A DNA stretch of 64,000 nt from Bin55 sp009840545 (GTDB taxonomy: Bacteria; Pseudomonadota; Gammaproteobacteria; Pseudomonadales; Azotimanducaceae): positions 806,001 through 870,000 of the forward strand of contig OZ242357.1 in the NCBI GenBank assembly GCA_965208815.1, in the 5' to 3' direction. Below are positions 44,130 to 51,899 of this stretch, one piece after another. Each line of letters starts with the position of its first letter. Position 1 is the stretch's first letter. The notes under the pieces were generated by a model that was given only the letters and a program-made list of their open reading frames with translations, was not told the origin of the DNA and did no database searches. The position numbers and the translations under genes are program-made.

Positions 44130-45437
44130 CTAGTGCTCAAACTGTGCCTCTTCGGTTGATCCAGTCAATGCGGTTACGGACGACTCGCCTGCTTGAATTA
44201 CATTTGCTACCTCGTCAAAGTAGCCGGTGCCCACTTCTTGCTGGTGGCTCACAAATGAGTATCCACGATCCGTTGCGGCAAACTCCTTCTCTTGTAGTTC
44301 GACGTATGCAGACATCTGATTGTCGACATAGTCTTTCGTTAGTTGGAACATGCTGTACCACATACTGTGAATTCCTGCCAACGTGATGAACTGAAACTTG
44401 TAGCCCATTGCTGCCAATTCACGTTGGAATCTTGCAATCGATGCGTCGTCAAGGTTAGCTTTCCAATTGAAGCTTGGAGAACAGTTATATACCAGCATTT
44501 GATCTGGATATACGCGATGTATAGCATCGGCGAACGCTCGAGCCTCTTCTATTGATGGAACCGCGGTTTCGCACCAAATAAGATCAGCATATGGAGCATA
44601 AGCAAGCGACCGAGCAATTGCCTGGTCGAGTCCAGCGCGCGACCGATAGAAACCCTCCGGAGTGCGTTCTCCGGTTAGAAACGGCTTGTCATGCTCATCG
44701 ATGTCGCTGGTCACCATTGCCGCTGCGTTGGCATCAGTCCTTGCCATCAGAAGTGTCGGCACGTCGCAAACATCCGCAGCAAGTCGCGCTGCAATTAACT
44801 TTTGAACGGCTTCGACGGTTGGAACCAAGACCTTGCCACCCATGTGTCCGCACTTCTTCACAGATGCAAGTTGATCTTCGAAGTGTACGCCTGCAGCGCC
44901 TGCAGCAATCATCGATTTCATCAATTCGAAAGCGTTGAGAATTCCTCCAAATCCCGCTTCCGCATCCGCAACGATCGGTGCGTAATAATCGGTTCCGTCA
45001 TCGACTCCTTTTGACCATTGAATTTCGTCAGCACGACGAAAAGCGTTGTTGATTCGATTCACAACGGACGGCACCGAGTTCACGGCATATAAAGACTGAT
45101 CGGGATACATCGTCTCCGAAGTATTGTTGTCCGCCGCAACTTGCCAACCTGAGAGGTAGATTGCTTTGATTCCCGCTTTGACCTGCTGAACAGCTTGTCC
45201 TCCTGTCAGAGCACCTAGAGCATTTACAAAAGGTTCGTTTTCCAAGAGTGCCCACAATTTGTCGGCTCCATGAGCTGCCAGCATGCTTCGATGAGGAATT
45301 GTTCCTCGCAGTCTTACAACGTCCTCAGCGGTGTAGCCACGTTTTACGTCGGTCCAGCGAGGGTGAGTTGCCCATTCCTTTTCTAGTTCAACAATCTGTT
45401 CTGAACGGGGTTTTCGTGGTACGTAGTGAAGAGCCAA
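44130..45437 (-). CDS. aceA: Isocitrate lyase
   Basis: It cleaves isocitrate to glyoxylate and succinate, letting cells grow on acetate or fatty acids. The 435-residue protein has the catalytic KKCGHMGGK with Cys196 (E. coli Cys195), LSGWQVAADNN, ADAEAGFGG and NCSPSFNWKANLD. The start is TTG 45437, with AAGGA upstream. Malate synthase is not in the window. It lies beside the methylcitrate genes, whose lyase PrpB is a homologue. Confidence 0.95.
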   Translation of the reverse strand: MALHYVPRKPRSEQIVELEKEWATHPRWTDVKRGYTAEDVVRLRGTIPHRSMLAAHGADKLWALLENEPFVNALGALTGGQAVQQVKAGIKAIYLSGWQVAADNNTSETMYPDQSLYAVNSVPSVVNRINNAFRRADEIQWSKGVDDGTDYYAPIVADAEAGFGGILNAFELMKSMIAAGAAGVHFEDQLASVKKCGHMGGKVLVPTVEAVQKLIAARLAADVCDVPTLLMARTDANAAAMVTSDIDEHDKPFLTGERTPEGFYRSRAGLDQAIARSLAYAPYADLIWCETAVPSIEEARAFADAIHRVYPDQMLVYNCSPSFNWKANLDDASIARFQRELAAMGYKFQFITLAGIHSMWYSMFQLTKDYVDNQMSAYVELQEKEFAATDRGYSFVSHQQEVGTGYFDEVANVIQAGESSVTALTGSTEEAQFEH

Positions 45438-45535
45438 GTCAGTTCCTTAGGTACGCAAAGTGGGAATTTTAGCGACCGGAATGACTGTAGGTAGTGAAAA
45501 ACAGTTCTGTTTTGTTGGCTAGTTATGCAACCAGT

Positions 45536-45973
45536 CTAGTTGGAAACTCCGATATAGCGCATTGCTCGATGGTTGATTCCCGCATCGTCAAACTCTGGGC
45601 CGAACGCCTCGAAGCCATTTCGCAGATAGAAGTCGACTGCTTGAATTTGAGCGTGAAGAAAAATTTCTTCAAATTCCATGCTGCGTGCCTTAGCGATTGC
45701 ACACTCCAACAATTGCTGGCCAATTCCGGCATTTCTGTACGGTTCGAGAACTGCCATTCGACCGATCTGGCCACTCTTCAACAGTCGAGCGGTTCCGACA
45801 TGCTTTCCGTCAGGCAAAGATGCTAGGAAGTGATAAGAGTCACTGTCCATTCCGTCTATTTCCAAGTCTTCAGGAACATTTTGCTCCTTAACAAAAACCT
45901 CGGTTCGAATAGCAATGAGAGTTGGAGAGTTTTCATCCCAACCCACTTCCTGAACTTTGACTTTAGTACTCAT
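45536..45973 (-). CDS. GNAT-family N-acetyltransferase
   Basis: A 145-residue GNAT enzyme resembling ElaA/YjcF-type proteins: RTEVFVKEQNVPEDLEID, GTARLLKSGQIGRMAVLEPY, the acetyl-CoA loop YRNAGIGQQLLE and FYLRNGFEAFGPEFDDAGI. The acceptor is unknown. Its ATG lies right at the purB stop, so it is probably translated from the purB transcript. Confidence 0.85.
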   Translation of the reverse strand: MSTKVKVQEVGWDENSPTLIAIRTEVFVKEQNVPEDLEIDGMDSDSYHFLASLPDGKHVGTARLLKSGQIGRMAVLEPYRNAGIGQQLLECAIAKARSMEFEEIFLHAQIQAVDFYLRNGFEAFGPEFDDAGINHRAMRYIGVSN

Positions 45974-47380
45974 TCATCGGTTCGCAATTGATGCTCGAAC
46001 ATTTTCTAGCGTTTGCTGGGCTATTTGTGGTGCAAGTCCCACGTAAGTGGAGGGTTTGAGCTCTTGAAGTCGCACCACTGCGTCAGCTGAGAGGCCGAGG
46101 CCTGTAATCAGTTCCAAGTAGGAGTCCCTTGTAAGCTGCTTTCCCCGAGTGAGTTTCTTGACTTTCTCGTATGCATCTGAAATGCCTTCAACTCGCATGA
46201 TTGTCTGCACCGCCTCAGACAGTACTTCCCAGGAGTTTGCCAAATCCTCGTCTATCCGACTGCGATCTATTTGAATCTTCTTGAGCCCACGCAGAGCGCT
46301 TCGATAGGCCTGTAGTGAATGTCCGATCGCGCTACCCATGTTTCGAATTGCAGTTGAGTCAGACAAGTCACGTTGCCATCGAGAAACTGGAAGCTTTTCG
46401 GCTAGGTGTGCCAAAACTGCGTTGGCTACCCCAATATTGCCCTCAGCGTTCTCGAAGTCGATAGGATTGATTTTGTGGGGCATCGTTGAACTCCCCACTT
46501 GGTTAGGGACTCTCTTTTGTTGGAAGTACCCAATCGATATATAGGCCCAGGCATCGCGCACTAAGTCCAATAGGACGATGTTTGCGCCCCTAATTTCGTT
46601 GAGACAAGCTGCAATGTAGTCATGAGGCTCTATTTGTGTTGTGATCTCGCTGGGTTCGAGTCCAAGCAATCGAATGAATGTATTGCCTGTCGTAATCCAG
46701 TCAAGAGTAGGACAAGCTGCTGTGTGTGCGTTGTAGTTTCCAACAGCTCCGTTCATTTTTCCGAAGATAGTCTCTTCGCTCAATCGGCTAGACCAGCTAT
46801 TGAGTCGAGACGCGAACACTGCCAATTCCTTCCCAACTGTCGTTGGAGAAGCACTCTGGCCGTGTGTTCGTGAAAGCATGGGAACGTCGATTACCGGCTC
46901 TGCAACTTGGACGACTTCGGAAATCAATTCGTCTAAACCAGGAACGAGCACGTCGTTTCGGATATCCCGAATCATGAGCCCGTATGCGAGATTGTTAATG
47001 TCTTCCGATGTACATCCAAAGTGAACCATTTCTGAACATGCTTCTAGACCAATGTCCGCTAGTCTATGTCGAATAAAGACCTCCACGCTCTTTACGTCGT
47101 GATTGGTCTCGGACTCAATTCTTCGGACTTCCTTTGCATCTTCAAGCGAGAAGCCACGCCAGATCCCTCGACACTTCTCGACCTGGTCATTGGCAAGAGG
47201 TTGAAAATTTTGGATCTGGCCTGATTGATTGAGAAACAAGAACCATTCGACCTCAATTCGAGCTCGATACTTGATGAGCGCATACTCGCTTGCAAAAGGC
47301 GCAAGGTCCTGGACGGACTTGTGGTAGCGTCCATCGAGCGGACTGATTGCGGAAAGAGGGTCGAAAGGTAGCTCAACCAT
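45974..47380 (-). CDS. purB: Adenylosuccinate lyase
   Basis: PurB acts twice in purine synthesis, releasing fumarate from SAICAR and adenylosuccinate. Signature sequences are LSAISPLDGRYHKSVQDLAP, HFGCTSEDINNLAYGLMI, SRTHGQSASPTTVGKELAVF and the family motif GSSTMPHKINPIDFENAEGN. I chose ATG 47380 (MVELPFDPLSAISPLDGRY), giving 468 residues; the frame extends to 47419. It starts just inside the end of mnmA. In E. coli hflD lies between mnmA and purB; here it is absent. Confidence 0.95.
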   Translation of the reverse strand: MVELPFDPLSAISPLDGRYHKSVQDLAPFASEYALIKYRARIEVEWFLFLNQSGQIQNFQPLANDQVEKCRGIWRGFSLEDAKEVRRIESETNHDVKSVEVFIRHRLADIGLEACSEMVHFGCTSEDINNLAYGLMIRDIRNDVLVPGLDELISEVVQVAEPVIDVPMLSRTHGQSASPTTVGKELAVFASRLNSWSSRLSEETIFGKMNGAVGNYNAHTAACPTLDWITTGNTFIRLLGLEPSEITTQIEPHDYIAACLNEIRGANIVLLDLVRDAWAYISIGYFQQKRVPNQVGSSTMPHKINPIDFENAEGNIGVANAVLAHLAEKLPVSRWQRDLSDSTAIRNMGSAIGHSLQAYRSALRGLKKIQIDRSRIDEDLANSWEVLSEAVQTIMRVEGISDAYEKVKKLTRGKQLTRDSYLELITGLGLSADAVVRLQELKPSTYVGLAPQIAQQTLENVRASIANR

Positions 47381-47384
47381 TGGT

Positions 47385-48461
47385 TTAACCGAGCACTTGC
47401 ACGATACGAGCTCCTCCAAGGCACCAATCTCCGTCGTACAGTGCTACAAATTGTCCCGGTGTAATGGCACGTTGGGGTTGATCAAATCTCACATGAAGTT
47501 CGTTGTCTGTGTTCATCGAGACTTGGCAGGGCGATGGTTTCTGGCGATACCGAACAGCGGCTTCGCACCGTTGGTACGGTTTGACTTCATCGACAAGCCA
47601 GTTCACCTCTGTAGCTTTCAGTTCGCAGTTTAGAAGGGCATCTTGAGATTGTGTCACTACCAGACGGTTAAATTTCTCGTCCTTTTCTAACACGTACCAT
47701 GGCGACTCTAGAGCTCCTTGTTGCCCACCGACTTCGAGCCCTTTGCGCTGTCCAAATGTATAGTACGCCAAACCTATGTGTTCGCCCAATATGCGTCCTT
47801 GTATATCGACAATCTCGCCTGGATTGCGTCGAATGTACCTCTCCAGGAAATCCCTGAATCGTCGTTCTCCGATGAAGCATATTCCCGTACTGTCCTTTTT
47901 GTCGTAAACGTGCAATCCGTTGCATTGAGCCAAGTGTCGAACTTGCATCTTGGTTTTGTTCGCAAGTGGAAACAGGCAGCTGCCCAGTCGCTTGCGGTCC
48001 ACGTAACTGAGAAAGTAGCTTTGGTCTTTCGATTTATCTCGTGCTCGAAACAACGAGAACCGGTTTCCTAAGCCTTCGCCTCGGGCGTAATGTCCGGTTG
48101 CGATGGTGTGTGTATTAGATGATTGCTCTACGTAATCTAAGAACAATCCGAACTTTATCTCTCGGTTGCAGAGAATGTCGGGATTGGGTGTGAGCCCCGA
48201 GTTGTAGTTTTCTATCAATTCCTTGAAGACTCGTTCCCAATACTCTGCCGAAAAACTGATCGTGTCGAGAGGAATGTCGAGCGTTTCCGCGACTCTTTGG
48301 GCATCTTCGTAGTCCTCGGTGGCAGTGCAGTACTCCGTTCCATCGTCTTCGTCCCAATTCTTCATGAATAGACCGGACACGGAATAGCCTTTGCGCTTCA
48401 GCAACATGGCAGCAACGGCGGAATCGACTCCGCCAGATAGCCCAACAACGATCGACTCCAT
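47385..48461 (-). CDS. mnmA: tRNA 2-thiouridylase MnmA
   Basis: MnmA thiolates U34 of tRNA-Lys, -Glu and -Gln. The protein of about 358 residues starts at ATG 48461 with the PP-loop GLSGGVDSAVAAMLL, then NPDILCNREIKFG (catalytic Cys), ATGHYAR, DQSYFLSYV and the second catalytic Cys in STGICFIGERRFRDFLERY. An upstream in-frame extension to 48545 lacks family similarity. It heads a minus-strand mnmA-purB-GNAT unit, divergent from moaC. Confidence 0.95.
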   Translation of the reverse strand: MESIVVGLSGGVDSAVAAMLLKRKGYSVSGLFMKNWDEDDGTEYCTATEDYEDAQRVAETLDIPLDTISFSAEYWERVFKELIENYNSGLTPNPDILCNREIKFGLFLDYVEQSSNTHTIATGHYARGEGLGNRFSLFRARDKSKDQSYFLSYVDRKRLGSCLFPLANKTKMQVRHLAQCNGLHVYDKKDSTGICFIGERRFRDFLERYIRRNPGEIVDIQGRILGEHIGLAYYTFGQRKGLEVGGQQGALESPWYVLEKDEKFNRLVVTQSQDALLNCELKATEVNWLVDEVKPYQRCEAAVRYRQKPSPCQVSMNTDNELHVRFDQPQRAITPGQFVALYDGDWCLGGARIVQVLG

Positions 48462-48568
48462 AGTGGTGTCGTCCCACTGCCCTGAAATGCGACAATAACT
48501 GGTATTGTATTGTTGCGAACGAACGGAGAGCACTCTGTGAGCCATGCAAGCTTAGTTAAGGGGTCACT

Positions 48569-49051
48569 ATGTCGAAACTGACTCATCTGACCCAGAAGGG
48601 TGATGCCCAAATGGTGGATATCTCGGAAAAGCGGGTCACCTCAAGGGAAGCAATTGCAGAAGCGCTCGTTCACATGCAACCAACCACGTTATCCATGATT
48701 TTCGATGGTCAAGTCCCCAAAGGGGATGTACTTGCGACTGCGAGGATCGCAGGAATTCAAGCGGCAAAGCGGACAAGCGACATCATTCCTTTGTGCCATC
48801 CGCTGCCGATATCAATGGTTCGGATTTCCTTTGACAAAGCTGATTCCACTAGTCTGAAGATTCAAGCCATTTGCAGAGTTACGGGGCGCACTGGCGTGGA
48901 AATGGAGGCATTAACTGCGGTTTCGGTTGCAGGACTAACCATTTACGACATGTGCAAGAGTGTTGAGAAGGGAATTCGTATCAACAATGTTGGCTTGGTC
49001 TCGAAATCTGGGGGAAAGTCGGGATTTTGGCAGTCTGAAGAAAATCGTTAA
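48569..49051 (+). CDS. moaC: Cyclic pyranopterin monophosphate synthase
   Basis: MoaC makes cyclic pyranopterin monophosphate with MoaA in molybdenum cofactor synthesis. The 160-residue protein has DISEKRVTSREAIAEALVHM, the active-site IIPLCHPLPISMV and TGVEMEALTAVSVAGLTIYD. AAGGGG precedes ATG 48569. It is followed with no gap by moaD and moaE; moaA is not in the window. Confidence 0.96.
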   Translation: MSKLTHLTQKGDAQMVDISEKRVTSREAIAEALVHMQPTTLSMIFDGQVPKGDVLATARIAGIQAAKRTSDIIPLCHPLPISMVRISFDKADSTSLKIQAICRVTGRTGVEMEALTAVSVAGLTIYDMCKSVEKGIRINNVGLVSKSGGKSGFWQSEENR

Positions 49052-49306
49052 ATGAAAGTAAGAGTGTTGTTTTTCGCGTCGTTGCGCGAGGAAATTGGTT
49101 CTGACGAAATTCAAGTGAGACTTCCCGAGGGGAGCACATCTGACTCGTTGCCGACAGCTCTATCTCCCCAGTTGGATGATCAGGCAATCTCTTTGCTACA
49201 GGGAGACTCCGTAAGAGTGGCAGTAAATCTCGAAATGTTAGACGGTGTTGTGGAACTGCACGACAACGATGAGATTGCCTATTTCCCACAGGTCACTGGG
49301 GGTTAA
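49052..49306 (+). CDS. moaD: Molybdopterin synthase sulfur-carrier subunit
   Basis: MoaD is a ubiquitin-like protein carrying sulfur as a C-terminal thiocarboxylate. The 84-residue protein starts MKVRVLFFASLREEIGSDEI and ends FPQVTGG; the terminal Gly-Gly is required for activation by MoeB. ATG 49052 follows the moaC stop directly. Confidence 0.94.
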   Translation: MKVRVLFFASLREEIGSDEIQVRLPEGSTSDSLPTALSPQLDDQAISLLQGDSVRVAVNLEMLDGVVELHDNDEIAYFPQVTGG

Positions 49307-49310
49307 CCGA

Positions 49311-49772
49311 TTGATCGACGTACGTATTCAGGAACGCGACTTTTGCATTGATGACGAATGGCGGAAATGTCGTGAACGATTGGCCGGACAGGGAGGTGCA
49401 TTAGTCGCATTCGCAGGTCTCGTGCGAGACCTGAAGGACGACGAATTGTTAGGTTTGTACTTGGAACACTATCCCGGTATGACTGAAAAGAGCATAGAAA
49501 ACATTGTCAATAGTGCACAAGAAAAGTGGTCATTGCTAGATGTTGTTGTCATCCATCGAGTGGGTAAACTTGAGGCGAGGGAACAGATTGTGTTGGTACT
49601 GGTTGGTTCCGCCCACCGAGGTGATGCTTTTGCTGCTTGTGAGTACATCATGGACTTGCTTAAGACCGAAGCGGTTTTCTGGAAAAAGGAGATAGGACGA
49701 TCGTCGGACAAATGGGTTGAGTCGACAACCGACGATTACAAACGCACATCTAGTTGGTTGAGCGACAGATAA
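49311..49772 (+). CDS. moaE: Molybdopterin synthase catalytic subunit
   Basis: MoaE transfers sulfur from MoaD onto the pterin precursor. The protein of about 153 residues has GALVAFAGLVRD, LGLYLEHYPGMTEKSIENIV, VVIHRVGKLEAREQIVLVLV and the catalytic-lysine stretch EAVFWKKEIG. The frame is open back into moaD; I chose TTG 49311, 5 bases after moaD, because MIDVRIQERDF matches the family start. Confidence 0.93.
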   Translation: MIDVRIQERDFCIDDEWRKCRERLAGQGGALVAFAGLVRDLKDDELLGLYLEHYPGMTEKSIENIVNSAQEKWSLLDVVVIHRVGKLEAREQIVLVLVGSAHRGDAFAACEYIMDLLKTEAVFWKKEIGRSSDKWVESTTDDYKRTSSWLSDR

Positions 49773-50115
49773 GAAGAGCCCGAGGTTTTTCACTTATCTA
49801 AGTACTGGTGTCTCGCACAAACTACCGATTGAGCAAAGCACTTTTCATTAGAGTTTTATCTGATAGCATAGGTATCTCAAGGAGATAGCTACGTAAAGCT
49901 AGTAACTAGACGCGTACCGGGTTGGCGTCACTTTTTCAGCACATAGTCTTCATTTGGGAACGATCTCATGCCGAAGTCCATGTAGTCGGCCCCTCTCGAA
50001 CGAGTGAGGACTTAAGACGTGGCTATCACTGGGTTCCGCGAATCGTTTAGCGGTCAATTTTCAGCTTTGAATTCGATACCACTATAATCCGCTTTTTTTG
50101 CGGTGGCGAAATCAC
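49773..50115. other. Intergenic region upstream of icd
   Basis: About 340 bases without a credible gene. The last 35 bases hold the icd -10 element. I see no tRNA or riboswitch. Confidence 0.5.
50083..50088 (+). promoter_or_regulatory. Consensus -10 box for icd
   Basis: TATAAT in the context CACTATAATCC. The -35 region is weak (TTCAGC at a 17-base spacer). A start of transcription near 50095 would place TTG 50098 too close to the 5' end and favours TTG 50116 as the icd start. Confidence 0.5.
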
Positions 50116-51372
50116 TTGAATTACCAGCATATTAAGATACCTACAGAGGGCGAACCGATCCAAAATGCGCCAGACGGTTCAGTGGTTTCACCCGAAAATC
50201 CAATCATTCCCTTTATCGAGGGAGATGGCATTGGCGTTGACATCAGCCCAGTGATGAGAGCAGTTGTGGATGCGGCTGTAGAGCAGACCTACAACTCTGG
50301 TCGAAAGATCGCTTGGATGGAGATATATGCGGGAGAAAAGTCGCTTGACGTATATGGCGAAGATGAGTGGTTGCCTCAGGAAACCCTAGATGCTCTAACA
50401 GAGTTCAAGATTGGCATCAAAGGACCAATGACAACTCCAGTCGGCGGTGGAATTAGGTCCCTTAACGTAGCACTTCGACAGCAACTCGACCTCTACGTGT
50501 GCCAGCGACCTGTTAGATGGTTTAACGGTGTCCCAAGCCCCGTTGTTGCACCTCAAAAGACCGATATGGTCATCTTTCGAGAGAACACGGAGGACATTTA
50601 TGCTGGAGTGGAGTGGGAAGCCGATAGTGCAGGTGCAGAGCGTGTACTGCAATTCTTGCGCGATCAAATGGGGGTTCAAAAAATTCGATTCCCTCAACAC
50701 TGCGGAATTGGCATCAAACCTGTATCTGTCGAGGGCACCGAACGCCTTGTTCGAAAGGCCATTCAATATGCCATAGCCGAAGATCGGGATTCGGTGACCT
50801 TTGTACACAAGGGGAACATCATGAAGTTCACGGAAGGGGCGTTCAAGGATTGGGGCTACGCTTTGGCCGCACGTGAATTTGGCGCAACGGAATTGGATGG
50901 TGGACCTTGGCACGAACTAACTAATCCTTCCACCGGGAAACAGATTGTGATTAAGGATGTCATTGCAGATGCAATGTTGCAGCAGATCCTCACTCGACCC
51001 GACGAGTACGACGTGATAGCCACCATGAACTTGAACGGGGATTACCTCTCAGATGCACTTGCCGCGCAGGTTGGAGGAATTGGAATTGCCCCAGGGGCAA
51101 ACATTGGCGATAGTGTTGCCGTTTTCGAGGCGACGCACGGCACTGCACCCAAATATGCTGGTCAGGACAAAGTGAATCCGGGTTCCCTGATACTCTCTGC
51201 CGAAATGATGCTTCGTTATATCGGGTGGAAGGAAGCGGCTGATGCGATCGTACGAGGAATGGAAGCAGCAATCGGGAACAAGACTGTAACCTACGACTTT
51301 GAACGATTGATGTCTGACGCCACCTTGCTCAAGTGCTCCGAATTTGGCGATGCCATCATCGAAGAGATGTGA
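50116..51372 (+). CDS. icd: NADP-dependent isocitrate dehydrogenase
   Basis: It oxidises isocitrate to 2-oxoglutarate in the TCA cycle. About 418 residues, collinear with E. coli Icd: NPIIPFIEGDGIGVDISPVM, GPMTTPVGGGIRSLNVALRQ (with the serine phosphorylated by AceK in E. coli), MVIFRENTEDIYAGVEW and GSLILSAEMMLRYIGW. I use TTG 50116 (MNYQHIKIP), matching the E. coli N-terminus and the promoter position; TTG 50098 is the alternative. With isocitrate lyase nearby, the intact serine loop fits branch-point control, though aceK is not in the window. Confidence 0.95.
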   Translation: MNYQHIKIPTEGEPIQNAPDGSVVSPENPIIPFIEGDGIGVDISPVMRAVVDAAVEQTYNSGRKIAWMEIYAGEKSLDVYGEDEWLPQETLDALTEFKIGIKGPMTTPVGGGIRSLNVALRQQLDLYVCQRPVRWFNGVPSPVVAPQKTDMVIFRENTEDIYAGVEWEADSAGAERVLQFLRDQMGVQKIRFPQHCGIGIKPVSVEGTERLVRKAIQYAIAEDRDSVTFVHKGNIMKFTEGAFKDWGYALAAREFGATELDGGPWHELTNPSTGKQIVIKDVIADAMLQQILTRPDEYDVIATMNLNGDYLSDALAAQVGGIGIAPGANIGDSVAVFEATHGTAPKYAGQDKVNPGSLILSAEMMLRYIGWKEAADAIVRGMEAAIGNKTVTYDFERLMSDATLLKCSEFGDAIIEEM

Positions 51373-51529
51373 CTAACATATCAGTCCAAGTAAGCTAGCA
51401 ATTGCAAGCAATGACAATGCGTAATTGAGCGTCTGGACCATCGGAAGCTTACATCGACGTAGCCAGTAACTGTCACAGAGTTTGCAATCTTTGGTAAATT
51501 ATTGGTAGACGAACACCATTTGACATTAG

Positions 51530-51895
51530 GTGGCATTCAGGAAAACTGCAGTGAGCGACTTCGACGAAATTGATGAGTTAACTCACGAATCGGAAGGACT
51601 GGCTGTAGTTGAAAAGGTTCGTGAAGAGACAAAGCCACCGCCGATGTACAAAGTCGTCATGTTTAATGACGACTACACACCTATGGAGTTTGTAGTAATT
51701 GTGCTACAGGAATTCTTTGGGATGGACGAGGATAAGGCTTATCGGGTCATGCTGACGATTCACACCGTGGGGCAATCAGTTGTTGGAATCTATCCACGCG
51801 ACATTGCCGAGACCAAGTGCGATCAAGTAAACAGGTTTTCCCAGAGTATGAATTATCCATTACTATCCACAGTAGAGAGAACGGACACGGACTAG
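51530..51895 (+). CDS. clpS: ClpS adaptor of the N-degron pathway
   Basis: ClpS binds substrates with destabilising N-terminal residues and hands them to ClpA. The core YKVVMFNDDYTPMEFVVIVL contains the substrate-contact Asn-Asp pair, and IHTVGQSVVGIYPRDIAETK follows. The 121-residue length includes an acidic N-terminal tail needed for ClpA engagement in known ClpS. The start is GTG 51530. clpA follows 4 bases later. Confidence 0.94.
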   Translation: MAFRKTAVSDFDEIDELTHESEGLAVVEKVREETKPPPMYKVVMFNDDYTPMEFVVIVLQEFFGMDEDKAYRVMLTIHTVGQSVVGIYPRDIAETKCDQVNRFSQSMNYPLLSTVERTDTD

Positions 51896-51899
51896 TTCG

